Shown here: piece by piece, positions 8,390 through 16,526 of the stretch
Position numbering within the stretch: position 1 is the first letter of the stretch
Layout: each line of letters begins with the position of its first letter
Assembly (NCBI GenBank): GCA_023390395.1
Contig: JAEWCY010000132.1
Location: 1 to 64,000, forward strand
Length of the DNA: 64,000 nucleotides
Source of the DNA: Pseudomonadota bacterium
Lineage (GTDB): Bacteria > Desulfobacterota > Desulfovibrionia > Desulfovibrionales > Desulfovibrionaceae
Reading direction: 5' to 3'
The notes under the pieces: model-generated
What the model saw: only the letters and a program-made list of their open reading frames with translations
Database searches by the model: none
What the model was told of the DNA's origin: nothing
Program-made: the position numbers and the translations under genes

Positions 8390-10172
8390 GCGCGGCCGCG
8401 TCATCGAATACGCGCCCGGGCCGTCCCTGCTGGACATCCTGGCCGGGGCCGGCGTCCTGCCGCCGAGCCCCTGCGGCGCGGCCGGACTTTGCGGCAAGTG
8501 CGCCGTGACCGTCGCCGGCCCGGACGTCCCGCCGCCTTCGGAGCAGGAACGGGACCTTTTTTCCGAGGCCGACCTGGCCCGGGGCCGCCGGCTGGCCTGC
8601 GGGCTTTTCCCTCGGGGCGACCTCGACGTGGACGTGCCCCGGGAGGGCGGGGACAGCGCCATCCTCGCCCACGGCCATCTGCCGGAATTCCGGCTGGAAC
8701 CCTCGCTCACGAAGAGATGCCTGGTCCTCGACCCGGGGCCGGCCCCGTCCCACGAGGCGCGCCTCGCCGCCGCCCTGGGGCAAACGCGCCTGCCGGCAAG
8801 GCTGCTGCGCCGCCTGCCCCTGGCCGGCGACAGCCTGACCGCCGTTTACGACGACGGCGAACTCCTCGCCCTGGAAGCCGGCGACGCCACGGCCCGGCTC
8901 CACGGCCTGGCCGTGGACATCGGCACCACCACCGTGGTCGCGGCCCTGGTGGACCTGCGCACGGGCGTCGAACTCGCGGCCAGGACCGCCGTCAACCCCC
9001 AGACGCGCTGGGGTTTCGACGTCCTGACCCGCCTGGGCTTCGTCATGGAGCATCCGCAGGGCGGCGTCGCGACCTTGCAGCGCGCCGTGGTGGAGTGCCT
9101 CAATGGCCTGTTGCGGGAATTGGCGGCACGAACGGGCGTGGCTCCCGAAGAGGTCCACACCGTCGCCGTGGCGGCGAACACGGCCATGCTCCATCTTCTG
9201 CTTGGCGTCGATCCCTCCCCCCTGGGCCGGGCTCCCTACACGCCGGTCTTCACCGCCGCCAGGCGGCTGCCCGCGGCCGAGATCGGCCTCGCGGCCGCGC
9301 CCGGGGCCGTGCTCCGCTGTCTGCCCTCGGTTTCCGCCTACATCGGCGCGGACATCGTGGCCGGCATGCAGGCGGCGGGGCTCCGGCACGCTCGGGACAC
9401 GGTCCTTTTCATCGACATCGGCACCAACGGGGAGATCGTCCTGGCGCACGAGGGGCGGCTTTGCGCCTGCTCCTGCGCCGCCGGCCCGGCCCTGGAGGGC
9501 ATGAACATCTCCTGCGGCCTGCGCGCCTGCGCCGGGGCGGTGGAGGCGGTGCGCCTCACGGACGGCGGCGTCGTGCTGACCACCATCGGCGACGCGCCGC
9601 CGGCCGGGTTGTGCGGCAGCGGCGTCCTGTCCGCCGTCGCCGCCTTCCTGCGCGCCGGCTGCATCCTGCCGCGCGGCAACCTGGTCAGGGCGGACGCCCT
9701 TCCGGCCGGGGACCCGCGCCGGGCCTTCCTGTGCCAGCGGGACGGCAAGCCGGCGCTGCGTCTCGGAGGCGGCGCGGCGGACATCGTCCTCACCCAGAGG
9801 GACGTGCGCCAGGTGCAGTTGGCCAAGGGCGCGATCCTGGCCGGCTTCCTGGCCTTGCTTGAACGCCGGGGCCTGACCATGGACGCCGTGGACCGGGTGC
9901 TCGTGGCCGGCCAGTTCGGAGCCCACCTGCCGGCGGAAAGCCTGGCCGGCTGCGGCATCATTCCGCAGCGGCTTCGCGATCGGGTCTCGTATCTGGGGAA
10001 CACCTCGAAAAGCGGAGCCTGCCTGGCCTTGTTCTCCCTGTCGGCGCGCCGGGAGATGGACGCCCTGGCCGGCGACGTGGACTACCTCGAACTGAGCCGC
10101 CTCGAGGACTTCGACCGCCGCTTCGTCGCCTGCCTGGATTTCCCGACCAGCTCCGGTTCGGGGAACCTCTAG
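8367..10172 (+). CDS. ASKHA-type reductive activator of corrinoid proteins (RACo-like)
   Basis: A 601-residue activator (DUF4445/RACo family) that spends ATP to return inactive Co(II) corrinoid protein to Co(I). The N-terminus is a plant-type [2Fe-2S] ferredoxin domain with C36, C42, C45 (SPCGAAGLCGKC) and C78. A linker follows. The C-terminal ASKHA ATPase fold shows DIGTTTVV near residue 190 and FIDIGTNGEIVL near 350. It ends the operon and overlaps the preceding methyltransferase gene. Its presence confirms that the UroD-like proteins work with a redox-sensitive corrinoid rather than in haem synthesis. No separate electron-donor gene is adjacent. Confidence 0.9.
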   Translation: MPVVRLPERGRVIEYAPGPSLLDILAGAGVLPPSPCGAAGLCGKCAVTVAGPDVPPPSEQERDLFSEADLARGRRLACGLFPRGDLDVDVPREGGDSAILAHGHLPEFRLEPSLTKRCLVLDPGPAPSHEARLAAALGQTRLPARLLRRLPLAGDSLTAVYDDGELLALEAGDATARLHGLAVDIGTTTVVAALVDLRTGVELAARTAVNPQTRWGFDVLTRLGFVMEHPQGGVATLQRAVVECLNGLLRELAARTGVAPEEVHTVAVAANTAMLHLLLGVDPSPLGRAPYTPVFTAARRLPAAEIGLAAAPGAVLRCLPSVSAYIGADIVAGMQAAGLRHARDTVLFIDIGTNGEIVLAHEGRLCACSCAAGPALEGMNISCGLRACAGAVEAVRLTDGGVVLTTIGDAPPAGLCGSGVLSAVAAFLRAGCILPRGNLVRADALPAGDPRRAFLCQRDGKPALRLGGGAADIVLTQRDVRQVQLAKGAILAGFLALLERRGLTMDAVDRVLVAGQFGAHLPAESLAGCGIIPQRLRDRVSYLGNTSKSGACLALFSLSARREMDALAGDVDYLELSRLEDFDRRFVACLDFPTSSGSGNL

Positions 10173-10193
10173 GTTCCTGCCCTCCGCCATGAC

Positions 10194-10210
10194 GCCGGCG
10201 TCGCGCCGGC
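10194..10210 (+). terminator. Hairpin downstream of the corrinoid operon
   Basis: GCCGGCG-TCG-CGCCGGC, a seven-base perfect stem, lies just beyond the RACo stop. There is no clear T-tract, so it is only a weak terminator candidate. The GGAACC-TCTA-GGTTCC hairpin spanning the stop codon (about 10161-10176) could contribute. Confidence 0.35.
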
Positions 10211-10344
10211 AATGGCCCTAGGTCGGCCTTCCCCCCGGGCACGGCGTCCGCCGCGCGCGGATGCTCGTTTTGCCTGAACCGACGTCACCCCCCCCGCAAG
10301 CGCGACGCCCGCCGGGTTCTCCCGGCCTTGTTTGCCTTGCGCGC

Positions 10345-10362
10345 CCTAAGGCTGGCTTAAGG
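10345..10362 (+). promoter_or_regulatory. PmrA/QseB-type box upstream of dsbD
   Basis: CCTAAGGCTGG followed by CTTAAGG forms an 11-base-period direct repeat, which is the (C/T)TTAA(G/T)-N5-(C/T)TTAA(G/T) pattern with one change in the first half. The block continues as TGGGCGGGAAA. The same block occurs at 26829-26846, in front of the response-regulator gene and the rhodanese/ttr operon. Here it ends about 46 bases before the dsbD start. The encoded QseB/PmrA-like regulator (26130-26792) is the obvious candidate to bind it. Confidence 0.65.
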
Positions 10363-10407
10363 TGGGCGGGAAAAGGGGGGAGAAACTTCATGCAAGGAAG
10401 GAGCGGC

Positions 10408-12183
10408 ATGTCGAGAACATTTTCCTGGACGCATATCTTGGCCTTTTTGGTCGCGCTGATCCTGCTCCCCGCCGGCGCGCCCGCCAAGACGCCGCCGCCG
10501 GCCGACGCGGTGTTCCGGCTGAGCGCCGCGCGGGGCGACGATGGGGATCTCCTCTGCGCCTGGGACATCGAACCGGGGCATTACCTTTACCAGGACCGGA
10601 TCGAGGCCAGGACCGACGACGGCGCGGTCCTGCCCCTGACGCTGCCTGTTGGCGTGGAAAAGGACGATCCGACCTTTGGAACCACGCGCGTCTACCATGG
10701 CCGTGCGGCGGCGCGCATCGCCCGGGCGGCCCTGCCGGCCTCGGGCGCGATCCACGTGACCTACCAGGGCTGCGCCGAGCATGGCGTGTGTTACCCCCCG
10801 GTGCGCAAGAGCATCGATCTGGCCAGCCTGGCGGTGTCGCCGGAGGGGAAGGGCTCCGCGCCGGAAGCCGCGCTCCCCGCCGGGCCGACGCCCACCGCGC
10901 AGGACAAGACGGACGGGGCGTTGGCCTCCTCGCTTTCCGGCGGCCTGCCGGCGATGCTGCTCAGTTTTCTGGGCTTCGGTCTGCTTTTGGCCTTCACTCC
11001 CTGCGTCTTTCCCATGGTGCCGATCCTTTCCGGCATGTTGGCCCGGTCCGGCCAGGACCTTTCGGCACGGAAAGGGCTTGTCCTTTCCAGCGCCTACGTG
11101 CTGGCCATGGCCCTGGCCTATGCGGCCCTTGGCGTCGCGGCCGCCTGGTCGGGGCAAAACCTCCAGGTCGTGCTGCAGCGGCCCGCGGCCGTCATCCTGA
11201 TGGGCCTCGTCTTCGTGGCCCTCTCGCTTTCCATGTTCGGCCTCTACGACCTGGCGCTGCCCCCATCCCTCGCCGGGGGCCTGTCGCGGATCACGGGGCG
11301 TGCCGGGGGCTCGGTCGGCGGCGCGGCCCTGCTCGGCTTCGGGTCGGCCCTCATTGTCGGGCCCTGCGTGACGCCGCCGCTGGCCGCGGCGCTGTTGTAC
11401 GTGGCGCAGACGGGCGACGTCGCCCGGGGGGCGGCGGCCTTGTTCGCGCTGGGCCTCGGCATGGGAATGCCGCTTCTCGCCTTCGGCGCGTTCGGCGGCA
11501 GGCTGCTGCCGCAATCCGGGGCCTGGCTCGTCACGGTCAAGCAGGTCTTCGGTTTCCTTTTCCTGGGGCTTGCCATCTGGATGTTCGGGCGGGTGCTGCC
11601 CGCGCAGGCGACCCGTGGGCTGTGGGGCCTGCTGGCGATCGCGGCCGGAGCGTGGTTCGGCCTGCCGCGAAGTCGTGGCTACGCGATGCGTCTGGCCGGC
11701 GGCGGGGTCGCCCTTGGCGGAGCGATCCTGTTGACGGGCAGTCTGGGCGTGTTTTCCCTTTCCTGTCCCCTTGCCGCCTGCGTCGACGCGCCGCCGGCGT
11801 CCATGGACGGGGCGGGCGTTTCTTTCCGCAAGGTCGGCACCATGGACGGCTTCGACGCGGCCATGGCCGAGGCGCGGTCCAAGGGGCGGCCCATCCTGGT
11901 CGATTTCGCCGCCGACTGGTGCGTGGTCTGCCGGGAGATCGACCGGCAGGTCCTGGCCGATGCGGCCGTGGACTCGCGGCTGCGGCACGTCTTTGTCATA
12001 CGCGTGGACGTGACGGCGGACACGCCCGAAACCCGTGCGCTCATGCGGCGTTTCGAGGTCGTGGGGCCGCCGACCATGCTGTTCGTCGACGCCCGGACCG
12101 GCCGGGAAATCGACGGCAGCCGCTTTGTCGGCGCGGTTTCGGCCGCGCGTTTCCTCCAGACCCTCGGGAAGGTCGGCGCATGA
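10408..12183 (+). CDS. dsbD: Thiol:disulfide interchange protein DsbD
   Basis: A 591-residue transmembrane reductant conduit passing electrons from cytoplasmic thioredoxin to periplasmic thiol proteins. All three DsbD parts are present. After a signal peptide there is a periplasmic alpha domain with C122 and C128 (YQGCAEHGVCYP). The membrane core follows, with the paired cysteines C199 (AFTPCVFP) and C320 (IVGPCVTPP). A C-terminal thioredoxin domain carries C505-V-V-C508 (DWCVVCRE). The ATG at 10408 is chosen because AAGGAAGGAG lies five bases upstream; longer in-frame starts at 10261 and 10390 would bury that site and the PmrA-like box. The likely partner is the DsbA/ScsC-like protein encoded next. 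Confidence 0.93.
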   Translation: MSRTFSWTHILAFLVALILLPAGAPAKTPPPADAVFRLSAARGDDGDLLCAWDIEPGHYLYQDRIEARTDDGAVLPLTLPVGVEKDDPTFGTTRVYHGRAAARIARAALPASGAIHVTYQGCAEHGVCYPPVRKSIDLASLAVSPEGKGSAPEAALPAGPTPTAQDKTDGALASSLSGGLPAMLLSFLGFGLLLAFTPCVFPMVPILSGMLARSGQDLSARKGLVLSSAYVLAMALAYAALGVAAAWSGQNLQVVLQRPAAVILMGLVFVALSLSMFGLYDLALPPSLAGGLSRITGRAGGSVGGAALLGFGSALIVGPCVTPPLAAALLYVAQTGDVARGAAALFALGLGMGMPLLAFGAFGGRLLPQSGAWLVTVKQVFGFLFLGLAIWMFGRVLPAQATRGLWGLLAIAAGAWFGLPRSRGYAMRLAGGGVALGGAILLTGSLGVFSLSCPLAACVDAPPASMDGAGVSFRKVGTMDGFDAAMAEARSKGRPILVDFAADWCVVCREIDRQVLADAAVDSRLRHVFVIRVDVTADTPETRALMRRFEVVGPPTMLFVDARTGREIDGSRFVGAVSAARFLQTLGKVGA

Positions 12184-12224
12184 GCCGCGACCTTCTCCAA
12201 ACCATCGAAAGAAAGGATGCAGGC

Positions 12225-12860
12225 ATGAAATCCAACGCGCTCTTCGCGCTCGTCGTCTGTCTGGCCCTGGTGGCCGCCTTCGCGCCGTCGCGGCGTGCCG
12301 TGGCGACCGGGCGGCCCGTGGACGCGGCGGCGGTGCTCGACGATCCCTCCGCCCCGGTCACGGGCAATCCCAAGGGGGATGTCACCATCGTCGAGTTTTC
12401 CGACTACAATTGCCCTTATTGCAAGCAGTCCGCCGCGGCGCTCGAAAAATTCCTCAAGTCGGACGGCAACATCCGCGTCGTCCACAAGGATTGGCCCGTG
12501 CTGACCGAGGCCTCGGCCTATGGGGCGCGGTTGGCGCTGGCCGCCGGCTACCAGGGAAAATACGCCGAGGCCCACGCGGCGCTGATGCAAATCCCGGGCA
12601 TGCGGATTTCAAAAGACCGGATGCTGGAGGCCGTGACGGCCTCGGGCGTGGACATGGACCGCCTGGAGGGGGACCTCAAGGCCCACGCCGGGGAGATCGC
12701 CGCCCTCCTGGAGCGGAATTCCGAACAGGCCGAGACGCTGGGGCTGCGGGGGACGCCGGCGTTTCTCGTCGGGCCCTACATCGTCCCCTCCGCGCTCGGC
12801 TATGACGACTTCAGGCAGGTCGTCGCCGATGCGAGGGCAAAAATGCAGGAAGGCAAATAG
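12225..12860 (+). CDS. Periplasmic DsbA/ScsC-like thiol:disulfide protein
   Basis: A 211-residue exported thioredoxin-fold protein. A signal peptide (about residues 1-28) precedes a DsbA-type domain with catalytic C63-P-Y-C66 (SDYNCPYCKQ) and a cis-proline loop GTPAFLVG near residue 175. C-P-Y-C and the compact size resemble ScsC and related copper-stress isomerases/oxidases. With DsbD alongside, a reductase or isomerase kept reduced by DsbD is more likely than an oxidase. An in-frame ATG at 12180 overlaps the dsbD stop, but the ATG at 12225 places the signal peptide correctly and has AAAGGA upstream. It is cotranscribed with dsbD and ends at a strong terminator. Confidence 0.87.
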   Translation: MKSNALFALVVCLALVAAFAPSRRAVATGRPVDAAAVLDDPSAPVTGNPKGDVTIVEFSDYNCPYCKQSAAALEKFLKSDGNIRVVHKDWPVLTEASAYGARLALAAGYQGKYAEAHAALMQIPGMRISKDRMLEAVTASGVDMDRLEGDLKAHAGEIAALLERNSEQAETLGLRGTPAFLVGPYIVPSALGYDDFRQVVADARAKMQEGK

Positions 12861-12901
12861 AACGCCTTGGGGACGCCTTGGACGCGCCAGGATGCTCCCG
12901 A

Positions 12902-12932
12902 GGGGCCGGGCGGCCTGCGCCCGGCCCCTTTT
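12902..12932 (+). terminator. Rho-independent terminator after the dsbD operon
   Basis: A perfect 11-base stem (GGGGCCGGGCG / CGCCCGGCCCC, loop GCCTG) is followed immediately by TTTT. It lies about 40 bases beyond the DsbA-like stop and closes the plus-strand operon before the convergent tonB-like gene. Confidence 0.8.
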
Positions 12933-13025
12933 CGCGCCGGGGACCGAACGCAGGGCGCGGCGGCCTGCCCCCGGGCCTGGGCATCGGGGCGGCGAGTCCG
13001 CCGGCGCGGCCTCGGCGCGGCGGCG

Positions 13026-13541
13026 TCATTTGAGGTCGTACTGGTACTTCACGTGCACCACGACCGGGATGATCCCGGTCCCGAGGATGGGCGGACGTTT
13101 GACCGCGCCGCTGGCGGCGCGGATGGCCCGGGACGCGGCGGCGTCCAGTCCCGCGTCCCCGGACGAGGCCTTGAGGCTCGGCTCGGTGAAGGTGCCGTCT
13201 CCCCGGACGGCGAAGCCGTAGACCGCCACGCCAAGCAGACGGCTGCCCGGCACGTCCGGCCGGCGGGCGTGCACGGCCTCGTCGACGGCGTCCAGGTACT
13301 TGAGAAACGCCTGCCGCCGCTGGTCGGCCAGGTCCTGGGCCCTTGGGGTCGGCGGGGCGTACGTGTCTATCCCCACCCCGGCCTGCCCCGTGTCGCTGGC
13401 GATCACCGACGTCGTATCCATGTCGATGAAGGCGTCGGAGGTCGGCGTGGGGCAAGACGGCGCGAAACGCGTGGTCACGAGCAGGAAGTGGGCGAACAGC
13501 GACACGGCGAGCCCGGTCCAGAGGCGTTCGCTGGAGGTCAT
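13026..13541 (-). CDS. TonB-like energy transducer
   Basis: A 171-residue protein with one N-terminal membrane anchor (about residues 8-25) and a TonB/TolA-type C-terminal domain (about residues 80-171). The latter contains VAVYGFAVRGDGTF, a block of small residues and the ending PVVVHVKYQYDL, as in TonB domains that touch outer-membrane receptors. It lacks a long Pro-rich linker, so it is a short TonB. It is last in an exbB-exbD-tonB operon behind a COG0523 GTPase gene. No TonB-dependent receptor is encoded in the window. Its job is probably to energise uptake of a metal complex across the outer membrane. Confidence 0.75.
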   Translation of the reverse strand: MTSSERLWTGLAVSLFAHFLLVTTRFAPSCPTPTSDAFIDMDTTSVIASDTGQAGVGIDTYAPPTPRAQDLADQRRQAFLKYLDAVDEAVHARRPDVPGSRLLGVAVYGFAVRGDGTFTEPSLKASSGDAGLDAAASRAIRAASGAVKRPPILGTGIIPVVVHVKYQYDLK

Positions 13542-13575
13542 GATCCGCGTTCCCGCGCGCCGGCCTGGGGGGCGG

Positions 13576-13998
13576 TCATCGCGATCCGTCCCCTTGCGGC
13601 CGCGACGTGGCGATGAGCAGCTTTTCCCCGCCCTGCATGCGCACCTCGTCCACGAGGAACAGCAGGGCCTCCACCGGAGCATCGGGCGCGGCCTTGAGCA
13701 CGAGCTGCCCAGGCGCGGTCTTGAATCCCCGGACAAGGGCCTGCAGTTTGTCGCGGATGTCCCGGCGCGCGACCGGGACGCCTTCGAAGGCGAACGAGCC
13801 GTCCTCAAGCAGGCGCAGTTCCACCACGCGCCCGGAGATCGCCCGGCTGGCCTGGGCAGGAGGCAGGTCCAGGTCCATGCCGTGCACGGCGAAGGCCGCG
13901 GCCACGACGAAGAAGACGAGCAGGATGAACATCATGTCGATCAGCGGCGTGATGTCGAAAAGTGCATCGGATTCGCGCCGGAGGCTGAAGGAAAGCAT
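13576..13998 (-). CDS. exbD: Biopolymer transport protein ExbD
   Basis: A 140-residue ExbD/TolR-family protein with one membrane helix near the N-terminus. The segment DALFDITPLIDMMFILLVFF carries the conserved membrane aspartate that carries protons in ExbBD motors. The periplasmic part contains ELRLLEDGSFAFEG and ends in a short charged tail. The gene begins one base after the exbB stop, so the two are translationally linked. It works with ExbB and the TonB-like protein as a proton-driven motor. Confidence 0.9.
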   Translation of the reverse strand: MLSFSLRRESDALFDITPLIDMMFILLVFFVVAAAFAVHGMDLDLPPAQASRAISGRVVELRLLEDGSFAFEGVPVARRDIRDKLQALVRGFKTAPGQLVLKAAPDAPVEALLFLVDEVRMQGGEKLLIATSRPQGDGSR

Positions 13999-13999
13999 C

Positions 14000-14593
14000 T
14001 CAACCCTTTGCGCCGCGCAGCAGCAGGACCGTGTTGCCGGCCTCGGTCAGGGCCTTGGCGGCGCGGCGGGCCCGGTTCTGGTAGTAGTTCAGGAAGAACA
14101 GGGCCGGGATGGCGATGCACAGCCCGGCGACCGTGGTCAGCAGGGCCTGCCAGATGCCGCCGGCCAGCATGTTCATATCCACCCCGGCGCGCGTTTCGGA
14201 AATCCTGGAGAAGGTGGTGATCATGCCGAAGACGGTGCCGAGCAGGCCAAGCAGCGGCGCGACCCGCGTCAGCAGCGAGAGCGTGGACAGTCCGGTCTCC
14301 AGACGTCTGACCACGTCTTCCCCGGCCACGCGCAACGCCGCCTCCTTGTTCGGATGCCCCATGTCGCCGAGGATGCCGCCGAAGTCGGCCAGCGGGGGGA
14401 TGGCGGCCAGGTTCCTGGCCAGGGCCGAGGGATCGCCGGTCCGGGGCGTCTCCAGGAGCAAGGCTGAAAACGCCTTGTCCGGAAACGGCAAGGACGACCA
14501 GAAAAGTCCGCGCTCCACGATGACGGCCAAAACCGTGATCGACACCGCCAAAAGCGGCCACATCACCCAGCCGCCCATTTCAAACAGCCACAC
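14000..14593 (-). CDS. exbB: Biopolymer transport protein ExbB (MotA/TolQ/ExbB family)
   Basis: A 197-residue proton-channel subunit with three hydrophobic segments: about residues 10-28, then a pair near 100-125 and 140-165. The family signature VAPLLGLLGTVFGMITTF is present. A GTG at 14593 is preferred, since AGGAG precedes it by about seven bases and translation opens with MWLFEMGGWVMWPLL. It pairs with ExbD to energise TonB. The first gene of the operon (14626-16380) lies only 32 bases upstream. Confidence 0.9.
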   Translation of the reverse strand: MWLFEMGGWVMWPLLAVSITVLAVIVERGLFWSSLPFPDKAFSALLLETPRTGDPSALARNLAAIPPLADFGGILGDMGHPNKEAALRVAGEDVVRRLETGLSTLSLLTRVAPLLGLLGTVFGMITTFSRISETRAGVDMNMLAGGIWQALLTTVAGLCIAIPALFFLNYYQNRARRAAKALTEAGNTVLLLRGAKG

Positions 14594-14625
14594 GTGTCTC
14601 TCCTTTCCCGTCGCGCCGGGACCGC

Positions 14626-16380
14626 CTACGACGGCAATCCGATTCCGATCAGCACGAGACGGCCGCGCCCTTCCTCGTCCGGGCACGGCGCGGGAGGCGG
14701 CTCGAAGGAGAGTCTGCCCGCCGCGTACTGCACCACGCGGACCCCTTCGCCGCGCACGGCGACCAGGCCCTTGGCCCGGCGCAATCCCGGGCCGCAGCCG
14801 GCCAGCGCCGCCTCGATCGTTTCGCGGCCGACCGGACGATCCCAGGACACCGTGCGCGAGACGTAGCCGTCCGCCGCATGGGTGGGCGGCTTCTGGCCCA
14901 AGGGGCGCAAGGCGGGCCGACGGGACGGCAGCCGCGCCGGCCCGCGCCGGTCCAGCCAGGCGTCGTGAAAGGCGTCCAGCCTGGCGAAGGCGGTGGTTCC
15001 TTGCCGGGCCGTCAGGAGCAGCCCGCGGCCGTTGACCGCGGCCACCCGCTCCAGCACGCCGGGCAGGGCGTCCGCCGGCACGAGGTCCGCCTTGTTGACC
15101 ACGAGCACGTCGGCCCTTTCCGCCTGCGCCCGGAGGACGTCCCGTTCCTCCAGGACATGGGGCCGGCGGCACAGCTCCACGGCGTCGAGCACCGTGACCA
15201 CCAGCCCCGGGACCACTAGGTCGTCCAGTTCCCCGAGGCTCTCCAGCACGTTTTCCGGATTGGCCAGGCCGGTGGTCTCGAGGATGAACTGTTCGGCGGG
15301 CATGTCGGCCAGGAGCCGTTCCAGGCCGGGACGCAGGCTGTCTGCCAGGGAACAGCAGACGCAGCCGCCGTCGAGGGCTTCCACCCTGGTGTCGCCGCCG
15401 ACGAGCCGGGCGTCGAGCCCGACCGCGCCGAACTCGTTTTGGATCACGCCCGTGAACCGTTCCCGCCCGTGCAGGAAATCGAGCCAGCGCCGCAGGAAGG
15501 TGGTCTTGCCCGCGCCCAGGAAGCCGGTGAGCACGTGCAGCACGGGCAGGGGCGCGGTTCGCGGCGCGGCGGCCCCGTGGCGGCCAGGCAGGCGGGACAA
15601 CCGCCGGCCTGGCCCCGGGGACGGCGGCAGACGGCCGAAATCTGCCCGGAGCCGCACGGCGCGGCCGGGTTCGCCCGGCAGGGGCTCGGCCGAGCCGTCG
15701 GCCCGAAACCCGAGAACCGGGACCGGGGCGACCGCCAGGGACACCCGCGCCGTCTCCCGGAGCAGTTGCTCCGCCGTGGCCGCCAGCAGGGAAAACGCGG
15801 GCAGCGACAGGCGGTACCGGGGCACGTCGCATTCCGGTTCCCCGGGGGCGACGAGCCAGGCCGGCCGGCCGTCGGGCGTCTCGGCGGCGACGCCGTCCAG
15901 GGCGACCAGGCGGTGGCGGGCCGCGGCCTCCAGGGCCAGACCCAGACCCGCGCCGTCCAGGGCCGCCTCCAGCCGCAGCCGGCCGCACACGAAGGGGGCC
16001 AGGGCCTCGGCGTGGGCGGAAAAGTCGCGCACGAGGCGGCGGTAGTCCTCGCGAAGGGCCAGGCGCAGGGCTTCGAGGGGGAAGCGTTCCAGCAGGGAGC
16101 TTTCGGCCTCGGGGAAGACGAACACGCCGAAATCGCCCAGCAGGCCGTTTCCGGAGGCGTTTGCGGTCTCGCCCAGGAAGAGCAGGCCGAAGACATGCCC
16201 GCAGCCGGCCGCGCGGAAGCTCCAGGCCGGAGCGGCCGAGGCCGCCGGGCGCACGCCGCGCCAGCCCAGGGACCGGGCCAGGCGGCGGTCGAGGTGCACG
16301 CCGGTGAGCAGGGCGCCGAGCAGGCTGGCGCAGTCCGACCCGCTTTCGGCGTCGAGGGCTCGCGGCAGCAATGGTTCCAT
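14626..16380 (-). CDS. Two-domain COG0523/CobW-type GTPase with unknown N-terminal domain
   Basis: A 584-residue protein. The C-terminal half is a G3E-family (COG0523) metal chaperone GTPase: Walker A TGFLGAGKTT at 285-294, metal-binding GGCVCCSL with C340, C342 and C343, VNKADL for guanine recognition, and a CobW_C-like tail. The first 275 or so residues are an additional domain of no recognised family. That domain contains an AAGCGHVFGLLFLGE segment and FPEAESSLLERFPLEALRLALREDY. It is joined by a basic Pro/Arg linker. Classical COG0523 proteins are 300-400 residues. It is first in the exbB-exbD-tonB operon, suggesting metal allocation coupled to TonB-driven uptake. The metal is not indicated. 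Confidence 0.82.
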   Translation of the reverse strand: MEPLLPRALDAESGSDCASLLGALLTGVHLDRRLARSLGWRGVRPAASAAPAWSFRAAGCGHVFGLLFLGETANASGNGLLGDFGVFVFPEAESSLLERFPLEALRLALREDYRRLVRDFSAHAEALAPFVCGRLRLEAALDGAGLGLALEAAARHRLVALDGVAAETPDGRPAWLVAPGEPECDVPRYRLSLPAFSLLAATAEQLLRETARVSLAVAPVPVLGFRADGSAEPLPGEPGRAVRLRADFGRLPPSPGPGRRLSRLPGRHGAAAPRTAPLPVLHVLTGFLGAGKTTFLRRWLDFLHGRERFTGVIQNEFGAVGLDARLVGGDTRVEALDGGCVCCSLADSLRPGLERLLADMPAEQFILETTGLANPENVLESLGELDDLVVPGLVVTVLDAVELCRRPHVLEERDVLRAQAERADVLVVNKADLVPADALPGVLERVAAVNGRGLLLTARQGTTAFARLDAFHDAWLDRRGPARLPSRRPALRPLGQKPPTHAADGYVSRTVSWDRPVGRETIEAALAGCGPGLRRAKGLVAVRGEGVRVVQYAAGRLSFEPPPAPCPDEEGRGRLVLIGIGLPS

Positions 16381-16459
16381 ACGGCCTCCCGTGATCGCTT
16401 CAGGCCCGTCGCCCGTCGTCCCGGCGACGCGGGGGGACGGCGGGCGACGGCGGCGGGAC

Positions 16460-16493
16460 GGGCTGCGGACCGGACGCCCCCGGTCCGCAGCCC
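16460..16493 (-). terminator. Strong hairpin downstream of the MBL-fold gene
   Basis: A perfect 14-base inverted repeat (GGGCTGCGGACCGG / CCGGTCCGCAGCCC, loop ACGCCC) lies 33 bases beyond the 16527-17681 stop. No T-tract follows on the minus strand, so it may slow transcription or stabilise the message rather than terminate it outright. It separates the MBL operon from the CobW/exb operon. Confidence 0.55.
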
Positions 16494-16526
16494 GCGAGAC
16501 CGCCGCGACGCGTCACGCGCCCGGGA

